NCBI GenBank assembly: GCA_028753945.1
Contig: JAPNXP010000009.1
Coordinates: 62,001-126,000, forward strand
DNA length: 64,000 nt
Direction: 5' to 3'
Source: Hexactinellida sp. DTS-2022
Lineage: Eukaryota; Porifera; Hexactinellida
This document shows positions 30,061-40,753 of the stretch, one piece after another. The position numbers and the translations under genes are program-made. The notes under the pieces were generated by a model, which ran no database searches, had not been told where the DNA came from, and saw only the letters and a program-made list of their open reading frames with translations. How positions within the stretch are numbered: position 1 is the stretch's first letter; every line of letters starts with the position of its first letter.

Positions 30061-32528
30061 GCTATTGTTGTTATCGTGTTGTTGTTATTATCGTGTTGTT
30101 GTTATCATTGGCTATTGCCTATGGGGTACTTACGTGTGTGAATAGAGAGAACACGGAGGAGGAGGGTTGGTGAATTGTGCACATCACGGCTCTGCCGTTC
30201 TCAGCTAGCGTCAACAGACATTCCACAACTGTGGTTGCTAGGTACGAGTCGAGACCGGAAGTGGGCTCATCAGCCAATAGAATCATCGGATTGTTGAGCA
30301 GCTCTGTGGCGAACGATAGGCGCTTCTTCTCGCCCCCTAGCAACCGAACAGGTGCATAGGTATTTATACTCTTAGTAATTATATTTATACTCTCGTTAAT
30401 AGGAACTTAGTAGGAACTTAATAGGAAATATCGGTTAAGGAGTACAAGGTTAATTCCCCTAGCTTATATAAATGCATGCAAGTGACTCCGGTTAATACGA
30501 ACATATTAAGACGGTCCCCTGGTGTTCCTATTAACAGAGTATACTGTATTATAGATCCCAACAATAGACCAATATAATCGCGGCTATAAGGTGTGAAGTC
30601 TCACCGGATATCCCCTTTGTGTACCCCGGGACCCCGATGGTGCAGTTCCTGCATTTGTTGAGTCCCATCACCTCCGTCACCTGTCTGGCCCTCTCCAACT
30701 TCTGCTTGAAGCTAAACTACAAACAAACAAACAAACAAACAAACAAAGAACAAACAAACTACAAACAAACAAACTACAAACAAACAAACAAACAAACAAA
30801 CAAACAAACAAACAAACAAACAAACAAACAAACAAACAAACAAACAAACAAACAAACAAACAAACAAAGAACAAACAAACTACAAACAAACAAACTACAA
30901 ACAAACAAACAAACAAACAAACAAACAAACAAACAAATACGCAGAAATCACTCATTAATGTTACGGTATAGGAGAGGATTCCAAATTTTCGCGCTCCTAA
31001 ATTCAAATTTTCCTAAAATCATGCTTCTAAAGTAGCGTCTCGGCTCCTGGATAATTCCTTGATCGATTACGTATTATGGCTAACACCTTTAGGGTGCGGT
31101 AAATTATATTTCCATAATGAAGTGTTGGCAGGAATATCCTATATAACCCCTGACCGATTAAAAAATTTCATGCGATAAGTCACTCGACATTTGACGACAA
31201 TTATATTTTAGCACAACATTAACTCGGATAGTAGTGCCTGCACTGATTTGAACAGTTTATTCCTTTAAAGTTTAAATGAAAAATGGTCAGACCTTTCTGT
31301 ATTATGTATTATGGCTAACACCTTTAGGGTGCGGTAAATTTGTATTTCCACAATAAAGTGTTGGCTATAATATCCTATATAATTATCCCCTGTACTGATT
31401 TTTTTAAAATCGAGGTACAATTTCATGCGATAAGTCACTCGACATTTGACGACAATGATATTTAAGCACAACATTAACTCGGAATGTAGTGCCTGCACTA
31501 ATTTGAACAGTTTATTCCTTAAATGTTCAGACATTTCCATACCTCTCTTCCCATTCTGAGGAGGGCATAGAAAGCGAGATGCTCCCTGACGGTTAGAGTT
31601 CCCACAAACATGTCTTCTTGCTGCACATAAGCAGAGACACGAGACAGGTCGAATCGGGAAGTTAGGGCTCTGTTTATGAATACCCGGCCGGACACCTTAT
31701 AGCTGCGGGCACTAAGGCTCTTGTGCGTAAGGTAGTTAAGAAACGTAGTCTTACCTAAGGTAAACAAGTAAACAAATAGTAAACAAGTAGTAAACAAATA
31801 ACAAAACATCAAATAGATTAATAAATAAATAACTACACAAATAAGTAAACGAATTGATAATTAAACGAAATAAATAAACTAATAAGCAAACTAATAAGCA
31901 AAGAAATAAAGAAATGAATAAATAACTACACAAACAAACAAACAAACAACAACAACAACAACAACAACAACACTTACCAGCACCAGAAGACCCTAGGATA
32001 GCGAGCAGCTGTCCCGGCTTAATGCTTCCACAAACGCCTCTTAGGATTGGCTTATCGGAGGTGTTTGGTTCCGGTTTATGACACCTCTCTCCTAGCCATC
32101 TGATTGGACCAGGCCTCATCTTAACCGACACGTTTACATCTTCCCAAAGGAGAGTTATCTGCAAACATTTGTTGTTGTTTACTTTCCCATTGTTTACAAG
32201 CTGGAATGCATATTTGTTTACCTGTTTTTTTATATCTTTTTTTGGGTCAATCAGTGAATGTTCCATTCTTTGTTTTTTGGAATTTGATCTTACAAACCCT
32301 GCAAACACATTGGCTGCTGGTATTTCAGTTGTTGCACCTAAATAAGTAAATACATTTGTTGTTGTTTATCCATTGTTTGTTTGTGTAAAATTGTAAATAT
32401 AACATACTTGCATCTCCGTCCTGTTTGCTAGAATCAATCTTAGTTTCAGTTTCAGTTTCAGTTCCAATACCTGTGTCGCCTTTTGCGTCACTGTTTACAT
32501 AAACAACATTTTCCTCCGATTTACTCAT
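27629..32528 (-). CDS. ABCG-family half-transporter, nine exons
   Basis: Exons in transcription order: 32528-32408, 32337-32222, 32158-31978, 31754-31543, 30716-30605, 30336-30134, 29817-29650, 29289-29070, 28386-27629. All junctions are GT-AG with consistent phases, giving 696 aa. Walker A GSSGAGKTT (~135-143) is split by intron 3, the signature ISGGEKKR (~246-253) by intron 5. Walker B and D-loop [13 protein letters not shown] (~266-278) and the H-loop CTIHQP lie in exon 6. Exons 8-9 encode the ABC2 membrane domain with about six helices and a cysteine-containing outer loop ([10 protein letters not shown]) like ABCG2. ABCG half-transporters dimerise to export lipids or xenobiotics. The acidic, Thr/Glu-rich N-terminus is unusual in sequence. 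Introns carry several transposons and microsatellites. Confidence 0.92.
28440..28573 (-). repeat. Tigger/pogo-like MITE, family C, in ABCG intron 8
   Basis: Contains CGCTTTATCCGGAGTTCGTA and TTCATACTAACGAGGTACCA, resembling 42541-42702. The ends are worn. Confidence 0.65.
28593..28781 (+). repeat. Tigger/pogo-like MITE, family A, in ABCG intron 8
   Basis: Starts TACAGTCGACTCCGCTTAAT and ends TTAAGCGGAGTTGACTGTA, 189 bp. It is nearly the same as 18147-18335. Confidence 0.9.
29449..29545 (+). repeat. Dispersed repeat, GCGCGCCTA family, copy 2
   Basis: GCGCGCCTAGATTAAGTTGA, ACGCGCCTAAAATACTCA and TCTCGATTTTCGAGCGCCTA match 7696-7825. Confidence 0.7.
29550..29646 (+). repeat. 35-bp minisatellite at the ABCG exon 7 donor
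   Basis: Nearly three units of TACAGTCGGACTATGGATAA-CATAACGAGAGTATG. On the gene strand the array begins only a few bases after the exon 7 splice donor at 29650. Confidence 0.9.
30391..30548 (-). repeat. Tigger/pogo-like MITE, family F, in ABCG intron 5
   Basis: Contains CGGTTAAGGAGTACAAGGTT, AATGCATGCAAGTGACTCCG, GACGGTCCCCTGGTGTTCCT and an end AGAGTATACTGTA. It is the reverse of 35033-35176. Confidence 0.75.
30717..30945 (+). repeat. CAAA microsatellite, ~50 units, at the ABCG exon 5 acceptor
   Basis: A long run of CAAA with a few AACAAAG and CTACAAA interruptions. On the gene strand it is (TTTG)n ending TTTGTTTGTAG, the acceptor of exon 5. Two internal CTACAAAC blocks could give extra TTTGTAG acceptors. 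Confidence 0.95.
30946..31065 (+). repeat. Dispersed repeat, GCGCTCC family, copy 3 (partial)
   Basis: Contains TTAATGTTACGGTATAGGAG, TTCCAAATTTTCGCGCTCCT and CTCGGCTCCTGGATAATTCC. The left portion seen in full copies is missing. Confidence 0.7.
31067..31520 (+). repeat. ~225 bp direct duplication in ABCG intron 4
   Basis: TATTATGGCTAACACCTTTA-GGGTGCGGTAAATT occurs at ~31072 and ~31308. Each is followed by GCGATAAGTCACTCGACATT-TGACGACAAT and GAACAGTTTATTCCT. Two diverged tandem copies, possibly two insertions of one element. Confidence 0.8.
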
Positions 32529-33002
32529 CTATAAATAAAACCAATAAACAACAACAACAACAACAACAATTATAACCTACCTATCCAATATAGAATATAC
32601 TCCCCGATATATTTTTGTATTAATACCATTCTACCCAACGCATCACTAGGCTAATTAGGAACTGGTAACAAAATATTAATTAATTAACAGTTTATAGCTT
32701 GCATGGCATTTTATAATATTTGTAAATTGCATAGATACGATATGTAGTCATTGGAATTCCAATAAATTCAAACTTACTACAACAGTTTTAGATATGTTTA
32801 TTTTGTTGTTGTTTACATTGTTGTTAACACTTTCAAACATGGGTCATTATATATTTAATTAGCATAATTTAAAATAACATATAAACACACTGTTTAAATA
32901 ACACCAAAATTTCAAGTTATTGTTTGCTAAAAACAACAAATAATTCTATACAAACAACAATAATAAATTCACCTCAACAGTAAAGTTAACAATTATCACA
33001 CC

Positions 33003-35976
33003 TCAGTTAAGGTACAACAAAACTAAAATAACAACAACAACAAACACGAGAGGAAGTAAAAGGTAAACAAAAATAGACATGTTTTGTAGCGAATGCTCAT
33101 TGGCCAATTGAGGTGTCACTGGAGTGGGAGAGGGAGGCGAAACGGTCCCCTTAGGGGGCGGATTTGTGTCCCCTGTTGCGGTTACACGTTTTGTAACACC
33201 TTCGGTTTGGGGAAGTTCGATGAAGCCTATAAATAGATTGTCAATATACACATTATACAGTCAACTCCACTTAATAGAGTCACCTCGGTACCTGGTTACT
33301 TTAAGCAGTGGTATCTATTAACCGGTGGCTCTATTAAGCGGAGTTGACTGTAGTTCCATAACGAATGAGTAGGTATATTGCAATTGTACAAATACAGTAG
33401 AACCTCGTTAGTAGGAACACAGTTAATACGAACACTATTTCAGTCCCCTCTAAAGCTTTTCAATACAAATGATATTGGTTAATACGAATTCCGGATAAGG
33501 CGAACACACATTTGACGGTCCCCTGGTGTTCCTACTAACGAGGTTCTGCTATAATTCAACCAATGATCTCACGGGGTATCTCAATTGGCTCTGGTGTGGG
33601 TTCGGTAGCGATGCTATAGAACCTATCTGAGAGGAGAGGGGGGCGTGACAGGGGAACTGTTGGGACACTCTCCTCAGCCGGAAGCTCCAAGGTGTCATCA
33701 GCAGCTGATAACAACAACAACAATATAAACATAGATGTAAACAATAACATATTAATAAATGTAAACAATAACATATCGATGTAAATGTAAACGTAAACAA
33801 TGTTATCAGAGTAATTTACAAAGTACAGTCAGGTCTGCTATTGTAAACAATATTTCGTCTGCTTAAAATGAAACTTTTTATTGTGTATTTAGTTGAATTC
33901 GCTTATTATGAACACAATTTGTGGTCCCTTGAATGTTCATAAAAACTATAATATTGTATGTTAATTTGCAATTAATACTGTGTAATTGCAGTTAAGTTAT
34001 GGAATATGCATTTAGCATAGCAATTAAGTATCAAATTATCCTATCAAATTATCAAAACATATAATAAACCCATTTATACATTCAACGGGCTTGAAAATTC
34101 CTGCCCATCGAGATTTCCATACTACAGTAAGCATACAATGATAAGATTGTTTCAGTTCTGCATTCAGTTCCAAATAAAGCAACATTCCTATGTCTCTATG
34201 GTTACCAGGGGAATATCTGACTTCTACCCAGATGATGACGACACCAGTTATGCCCAATGGGGGAAAAAGAGAAAAGAGATCATCGAGAAAAAGCTGAGAA
34301 CAAACCGGTTTGTTCCAATTCAGTCTCGGGAAGAAAGGGGTCTGTTCAATGTGGAACTATACAAGCAAATAGCCGCGGGAAAGTACATGACGGACTATAG
34401 GTAGCCCAAGATTATAAGGGAATGTAAATCCCTTCGTTATATCCGGATATTAGTTATAAGCGGATAATAATTAATGCATTTAGTGCTCTGGGGGAAAATA
34501 TCCATTTCGTTATAAGCGATTACAGTTTAACCTCGTTAGTACGAACACGGTTAAATACAACACTATTCCAGTCACCTTCAAAGCCTTTTCAATACAAATG
34601 ACACTTAATACGAATTCCGGATAAGGCGAAGACATTTTGACGTTCCCCTGGTGTTTGCACTAAGGAGGTTCTACTGTATTTCGTTATATTCACTTGGTAC
34701 TAACAGAGTTCACTGTACTGTATAGGGGCCTGGAGATAATGAAGGGCCCTATTGACATGACTGTGCTACATCAGCTATTATGGCACATCAAGCCACGCAC
34801 CGTTATAGAGCTGGGCACCTACAACGGCACCTGTGCCCTATGGCTTAGCGACGTAATGAGACTCATGTGCAGACCTTGTAGGATATACACCATGGACATC
34901 GACACCTCTTTGGTGCTACCGGAAGTGAGACAACTGGCAGGGGGCTCCGTCACTTTCCTAGAGGGAGATGCTAACCAGATTGACAGGTATTAGTGGAACT
35001 GGAACTAAAGGAGTGCGTTATAATTACTTATATACAGGAGACTCTGTTAATAGGAACACCAGGGGACCGTCTTAATATGTTCGTATTAACCGGAGTCACT
35101 TGCATGCTTTGTATAGGGGAATTAACCTTGTACTCCTTAACCGATATTTCCTTATCCGTGTTCCTATTCTACTGTATATCGGCCAACACTTTTCTAATGT
35201 AATTTCATGCGTTTTCAATTTCAATTTCAACATCAGAAACTTTGCGAAGCCGGTTTGTATAGAAAATGTTACGGTCGATATAAGTAATTTGATTGGATTA
35301 TCCCCTCTAGGATATTCCCCCCCGATTTAATGGGCGCCACCTTGCGCCCACTTTTGGTGCTAGAAGACTGCCACTCGAACCTGGGAGGTGTGATACGCCA
35401 CTTCAGCCGACACATGAAGACAGGGGACTACTTCGTTATAGAGGACACCAATCCCAACAACAGCAAGTACTTCTATCTGGGAGAAGAATATTCTAGAACA
35501 TACGAGGCCGTCGGACCAGAAAAGCTGAACTGTTTGAAAGAGGTGTTAAGTGGCATGGGCGACACATTCTCAGTTGACACCTATTTCACAGATATGTTCG
35601 GTTATAACTCCACTAATAACTGGGACGGTTATCTCAGGAAAATGAAGGATAACTGATTATTGTTATTGTTATTATTGTTTATGTATGTTAATTAGGATAG
35701 CTAGAGTTGGTCAGAAAATTGCCTAAAAAACAAAAATCGCCTAGGCTACTATTCGAATAAATACGGTATGTGTCTAGATACACTTAGTTTCAGTTCCATA
35801 ATAGAGTGTTACCTGTAGAGACACTCATGTCTATGGGAGACTCGACAAGGGGGGTGGAGTCCCCTGGGGGGGTCAAGGGGTCTGAGAGGATTATGCTGTC
35901 CGTGTTAGATAAACTTGTTTCGTGAGGGAGGCTTGTATCCACCAGAGGGGTGTCAATGTCGGTATTGTCCGGCGCC

Positions 35977-36010
<34 letters not shown>

Positions 36011-36436
36011 ATAAATAAATAAATAACGAACAAATATATAAACAGTTAAATAAGTAGACAAATAATAGACAAATAATAAACAAATTAACAAACAAACAAC
36101 TAGTATAATTATTACTACATACAGTCAGGTGTTTTATTATGAACATTCAAGGGACAAAATTGTGTCATAATAGAGAGACTTCATAATAAGCGAACTCAAC
36201 TTAATACAACCCCTATGTAAGTTGTTAAATTGGGACCATAGGGCTTGTTCAATATAAGCAGACCTGACTGTATGTACTTACCTCAGTGTGTAGGGGGTCT
36301 ATTTGTGCCTCTATAGAGGGTGTGACTATATGTGCTTCTATAGAGGGTGCGTCTAGGAGGGAGGCTGATTGAAATGGGTCTATTGGCACCTCAGAACTGC
36401 TCTCGATGGAGGACATCTGTTCCCCTGATCCCGAGT
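33003..36436 (-). CDS. Acidic serine/proline-rich protein with a C-terminal membrane anchor (5' end missing)
   Basis: Four exons joined by phase: 36436-36282, 35975-35813, 33704-33561, 33226-33003. All are GT-AG. The product from the first in-frame Met (MSSIESS) is ~215 aa of acidic, Ser/Thr/Pro-rich sequence with repeated IEAHIVTP and IEAQIDP phrases. It ends in a hydrophobic helix (FVYLLLPLVFVVVVILVLLY) three residues before the stop, typical of a tail-anchored protein. No enzymatic domain is recognised. Exon 1 begins at an acceptor in phase 1, so upstream coding exons are expected but were not found; they may lie beyond the ADAP-3 gene. The intron 35812-33705 contains a methyltransferase gene on the opposite strand. 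Confidence 0.6.
33256..33352 (+). repeat. Tigger/pogo-like MITE, family A, deleted derivative
   Basis: Starts TACAGTCAACTCCACTTAAT and ends AAGCGGAGTTGACTGTA. It is 97 bp, with the middle lost. Confidence 0.85.
33393..33553 (+). repeat. Tigger/pogo-like MITE, family C
   Basis: Starts TACAGTAGAACCTCGTTAGT and carries GAACACAGTTAATACGAACA. The right side has GACGGTCCCCTGGTGTTCCT and ends ACGAGGTTCTGCTATA, a mutated ACTGTA. It lies in an intron of the tail-anchored gene and reaches almost to exon 33561-33704. Confidence 0.85.
33824..33955 (+). repeat. Tigger/pogo-like MITE, family D (partial)
   Basis: Starts TACAGTCAGGTCTGCT and includes GAATTCGCTTATTATGAACA and GTCCCTTGAATGTTCATAA. The right terminus is worn. 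Confidence 0.7.
34138..35656 (+). CDS. CmcI-type SAM-dependent methyltransferase, three exons
   Basis: Exons 34138-34400, 34726-34986 and 35311-35656. Both junctions are GT-AG and split an AGG codon, giving 289 aa (269 aa if the Met at 34198 is used). Exon 2 has the SAM-binding motif I VIELGTYNGTCALWL and an acidic motif II YTMDID. Exon 3 has LLVLEDCHSNLGGVIRHF and GDYFVIEDT, as in the cephalosporin-hydroxylase/rhamnosyl O-methyltransferase (CmcI) family, whose members are mainly bacterial. The substrate is unknown. Both introns hold Tigger-like elements, and the exon 2 acceptor lies only 8 bp after one. The gene sits antisense inside an intron of the tail-anchored gene. Presence in an animal could reflect old transfer or patchy retention. 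Confidence 0.78.
34404..34717 (+). repeat. Tigger family B element interrupted by a family C insertion
   Basis: Outer element: CCCTTCGTTATATCCGGATA on the left, TTTCGTTATATTCACTTGGT to GTTCACTGTA on the right. Inner element: 34521-34678, TACAGTTTAACCTCGTTAGT to GGAGGTTCTACTGTA. Removing the inner element and one TA restores the GCGATTATTTCGTTATAT order seen in other family B copies. Confidence 0.9.
35033..35176 (+). repeat. Tigger/pogo-like MITE, family F, in methyltransferase intron 2
   Basis: Starts TACAGGAGACTCTGTTAATA and ends TTATCCGTGTTCCTATTCTACTGTA, with GGGGACCGTCTTAATATGTT inside. It matches 30391-30548 in reverse. Confidence 0.8.
36120..36272 (+). repeat. Tigger/pogo-like MITE, family D
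   Basis: Starts TACAGTCAGGTGTTTTATTA and ends GCAGACCTGACTGTA. It is close to 11051-11205 and ends about 10 bp from a splice donor of the tail-anchored gene. Confidence 0.88.
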
Positions 36437-36573
36437 CTAATTATAGAACCGGATTCAGTATGCATGTCACAACAACAACAACAACAATATACAACAACAA
36501 CAACAACCAACCAACCAACACACACACAAACTAACTAACAAACAAACAAACAACAACACCAATATAAATATAT

Positions 36574-39500
36574 TCATTTAAGCACATTAGCAAACGCTAT
36601 TACACTAGCAATACCGTTAATCCAATCTCTCCTAATTATCTCAGATTGTGCACACAAATGGTACAATCTGCCCGGAGTGACAACGCGAAATATAAACCCA
36701 TTTGGAGGCGACAAAAGGTGGTTCTTTGATTTCAAAGTGTCCACGCTATACCCCTCGGTGTCTGGCCCTACACAAAAGTGTCCCTTCGGACAAGCTGACA
36801 AGGGAGTCTCGGAATATGTCACGTGGGTGTTAAAAAGTGTAAACCACCGCAAGCGCCAAATATCGTTCTTATGTTCCCCAACCTTCTCAAGCCACCCAGA
36901 CATGGCATGGTACTTCCTGCCTCTCGAGGTGTCGCCACGTATGGCCGTATAGTCTATGGGGAGGGGACACAGGGGGTCTGTGGGGGCGAGGGGACAGGGG
37001 ACTATGTTCCTCTGGGGAACCTCAACTGGGGTGCTAATCCAGGAGCTCTTATCCTCGCTGTTAGGTGGGGGGAAAGTTTCGTAATCAGAATATATGGGAC
37101 AAAGGTCAGAGGGGAACAGGTTTCGATTGGCTGTCACGGGATAGTTGGTTTCATTATATAGAACATGGATAGGAGAGTTGGTTCCGGTATCCGGACAATG
37201 GATATGAGAGTTGGTTCCATTATCCGGACCATGGATAGGAGAGTTAGTTCCGTTATCCGGACCATGGATAGGAGAGTTGGTTCCGGTATCAGGACCATGG
37301 ATAGGAGAGTTGGTTCCGTTATCCGGACCATGGATAGGAGAGTTGGTTCCATTATCCGGACCATGGATATGAGAGTTGGTTCCATTATCCGGACCATGGA
37401 TATGAGAGTTGGTTCCGTTATCCGGACCATGGATATGAGAGTTGGTTCCGGTATCCGGACCATGGATATGAGAGTTGGTTCCGGTATCCGGACCATGGAT
37501 AGGAGAGTTAGTTCCGGTATCCGGACCATGGATAGGAGAGTTGGTTCCGTTATCCGGACCATGGATATGAGAGTTGGTTCCGGTATCCGGACCATGGATA
37601 GGAGAGTTAGTTCCGGTATCCGGACCATGGATAGGAGAGTTGGTTCCGTTATCCGGACCATGGATATGAGAGTTAGTTCCGTTATCCGGACCATGGATAT
37701 GAGAGTTAGTTCCATTATCAGGACCATGGATAGGAGAGTTGGTTCCATTATTCGGACCATGGATAGGAGAGTTGGTTCCGGTATCCGGACAATGGATAGG
37801 AGAGTTGGTTCCGGTATCCGGACCATGGATATGAGAGTTAGTTCCGGTATCCGGACAATGGATAGGAGAGTTAGTTCCGGTATCCGGACAATGGATAGGA
37901 GAGTTGGTTCCATTATCCGGACCATGGATAGGAGAGTTGGTTCCGGTATCCGGACAATGGATAGGAGGGGAGGGGGGTCCGGCGGAGAAAGGGTTAGTGT
38001 CGGTTCCAGGCGGACATGAATAAAACTTTTCCGAAAGTTCGCAGCCCAGAGGAACTGTCCGAACACTGATGTCCAACTCGTTATCCTGACCAATCAGATT
38101 GCAGCAGCCCAGCTGTAGGGATTCCCCCGGGCAATCTTGGAATCCGGAACTAAATAAGTTTAGTTCCATATTCCCCAAGGTTAGTTCCATATTCCCGAAC
38201 TTAAAGGTGTCGCGGTGGAACGGGGAGGGGGCGGGGGCGTCCGGGAGGCTAATCATTGGATCGATATCAAGGGGACACATGTCGGCTTTGGAAGGGGAGG
38301 AAAAAACACTTTTCCCATCAGTTGGTTCCAATATAGTGCATAAGTTAGTGTCAGTTCCAGTTAGGCTGCAGTCGAATGTGAATTGTCGCTTTATGACGTG
38401 ATTGTTTCGCGTCGCATTTGGCGCCTGTTTGGATACAAACGCGTGCTTTATGGACATGATAGAGAAATACCAGCGAAACAGTTCCAAATCGGTCGTGGGA
38501 CGGAAATAGAAATTTCTAATCTGCGAAATTTCCGGTTCGACACAACTAGTATTTGTAACCGAACTCTTCTTATGAATCGAAAACATTTTCGTTCGGTTTA
38601 AGTTCCTATTTTGTTCACAGGTTATATGTAGATAGGATTCTCCGTCCACTATATTAGATCTCACTTCTCGTGTCATTTGTTCTATGAACACTTCAACTCC
38701 CCTTAAGTTAATGCTAGCTTTTGGGAGCAGTTTGCTGGACTTATGACTGTAGTACTCAAGGGTTCCCCTAAGCGCATCCAGCTTCGTAAAGCAGGGACGC
38801 CAACCCGGGCCCTTGAGTCTCTTCTTCCATAAAATCCCCAATTTAATGTCAGGCAGGAACTTCTGAATGCCCTCCGGAGAGCAGAAGGTCTTGTGACTGT
38901 ATTTGGAAATAATGAATTCCTTGCGAATAACCTGTGAGGGACAATCGATAAGAATTGACCAATCAATTGTCGGACTCAAGGGCCTATTTTGGTACTATTG
39001 TATCTGTCCATTGAACAATCACATGTCAAAACTTAGGTCATTAATTGTTAGTTCAGTTCCTCTATAGCAAGTTTTAATAACAAGCATATTATGTGGGATT
39101 AAACTAGCAATACAGTGCAGTAGAGAACGGATATAAGAACACCGGTTATAAGAACATGCCGGTTATAAGAACATTCTACTGGAAAACGGTTGCCATATAC
39201 CCTATATAATTTATGCTGGTTATAAGAACAATGTATTCAGTTCCCGACGATGTTCTTATAACCGGTGTTCTTATATCCGTTATCTACTGTAATCACAAGG
39301 CCTACTGTGTAGCATAAGTAACAAACCTGAGGGGTCTTATGTCCCATTTTCTGAAAGAACTCCGGAAGGAATAACTCGAATTCCTTATTAAACCTAACAT
39401 TTTGATCCTGAAGCGAAAGCGACTGTTCTACGCTGACGAGTAGACAGTCACTCGACTTACTGTATCTCAACTGGCTACTTGAACTATACTTCCCCAAATA

Positions 39501-39656
39501 CAGGTCATGAACCTGTGCACACTTCACACACAAATACACCTTGTAACCGAAACTATAATAGTTAATATCGGAAACCCCACAATCAACACAGGTACTTAGT
39601 GGACTGATTAAGTTATTCTGCAATAATATTGTGCTCTTTGAGGGGAAATAGGACAT
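36574..39656 (-). CDS. ADAP-like ArfGAP-PH-repeat-PH protein (ADAP-3)
   Basis: Two exons, 39656-39327 and 38931-36574 (895 aa), joined GT-AG in phase 0. Exon 1 has the ArfGAP-type zinc finger (CVDC...CVKC), and the end of exon 1 plus the start of exon 2 give the ADAP linker (FLPEFFQKMG...VIRKEFIISKY). The first PH domain follows (KLGILWKKRLKGPGWRPCF to LELFRWYFSIMSIKHAF). The linker then holds ~25 copies of an 11-residue unit (PIHGPDTGTNS and variants). A second PH domain ends the protein (MSGWLEKVGEHKNDIWRLRW to IRRDWINGIASVIAF). ADAP proteins bind PIP3 and regulate Arf6. The catalytic arginine of CxGIHR is Asp here (AQVHD), so GAP activity is doubtful. A Tigger family E element sits in the intron. 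Confidence 0.85.
37160..37990 (-). repeat. 33-bp coding minisatellite, ~25 units
   Basis: Each unit encodes P/H-I-H-G/C-P-D-T/N-G-T-N-S between the two PH domains of ADAP-3. Single-base variants (GTA/TTA, GGAC/GGAA) are shuffled across the array, as expected for recent unequal exchange. Because the unit is a multiple of three and lacks stops, two other frames also stay open. Confidence 0.95.
39116..39291 (+). repeat. Tigger/pogo-like MITE, family E, in ADAP-3 intron
   Basis: Left CAGTAGAGAACGGATATAAG mirrors right CTTATATCCGTTATCTACTG. Core GGAAAACGGTTGCCATATAC is shared with 48346-48455 and 23188-23331. Confidence 0.88.
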
Positions 39657-40753
39657 ACTGTGGTTAAGGAATGGAATTGTATCTCAATTTCTTCATAAGT
39701 TATATACTATTGGGATGATTTCCCATGAGTTCATATAGCAACAGCACTATTCCATTATAATAAGAACTATAGATATCAGTGACTATTCCTTGTAACCAAA
39801 TACGTTGCCATACAAATATAATATACAACCCTGTTTATACGAACACACACGACCCTTATATAGAGGTGTTAGTTAACGAGAGTATAGTTCCTATTTGAAG
39901 TACCGTATGGGACCGGAACAATGTGTCCCTATCTCGAGGTGTCCTTATAGGAATAAGTATATAACAATATGGAACTAAGGAAGTTATAGTGGCATATTGT
40001 CTCTTGATAAGTGAGTTAATTAATAGGACTAGTGGCATTCAATGTAATTATCAATATAGAATATAGAACAACTGTTTAGTTAATTCGAATTAGCTGCATA
40101 ACCAATGTGCTCTAAATAAACTTATTGTCCAATTAAATTACAGAATACAATTTGAGATCAATCAGACAGAAACATAAAACACAAATAAATTCAGTTCTAG
40201 TTTATAACAGCTGTTAGTACCAGCATTATCCACACAGCTAGCAACTACACATTCCATTTGTCCAAACTGTAGTTACGCAGAATAGCTATACTAATGTTAC
40301 AGTGGAATTTGAAAGTAACATGTCCAAATATGTATGTACTGCATAATATATAAAGTAACCTCTAATTAACAACACCTCTATAGGGTACCATCTGCCATAT
40401 TACTTACGGTACTTTAATATGGAACTAACTCTCTTTAGGAACAATACAAGGTCCCATGTTAGTTCCAGTTTATAACACATTGGCTATAAGTCATAAGAAA
40501 CCTGACTATGTAACTAGATATGACCCACTTACTATAGTCCATAAAACTCATTCTATATCTGCCATTGGAATATACGAATAAAAATAATTAAAGAATAACA
40601 ATAAATAAATTTTTTGTTGTGTTGGTATTTTACTGTACATAGTGGTCCAGTATTGAAACCATTGCATTTGTTTGTTTCTAATTATAATTGTTGTTGTTAT
40701 TATTGTTGTTGTGTACTCTAAATAACCCTAGCTCTCACCCTAACAACACAGGA
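39657..40753. other. Intergenic region between ADAP-3 and ADAP-1
   Basis: AT-rich divergent promoter region. I see no gene or clear mobile element. TTG repeats lie just before the ADAP-1 start. Confidence 0.5.

Noticed and set aside
30619-31035. Gln/Thr/Lys/Asn repeat frame and antisense Cys/Leu/Phe/Val frame
   Set aside because: Simple CAAA repeat in an ABCG intron.
37165-38019. Long plus-strand frame with Met-Asp-Arg-Arg-Val-Gly repeats, and a second minus-strand frame
   Set aside because: Both are mirror readings of the 33-bp coding minisatellite in ADAP-3; the unit has no stop in these frames.
40688-40753. Poly-leucine N-terminus upstream of ADAP-1
   Set aside because: Encoded by TTG repeats and preceded by nothing promoter-like; the zinc finger starts just after the ATG at 40754, so the leucine run is probably untranslated or intronic.
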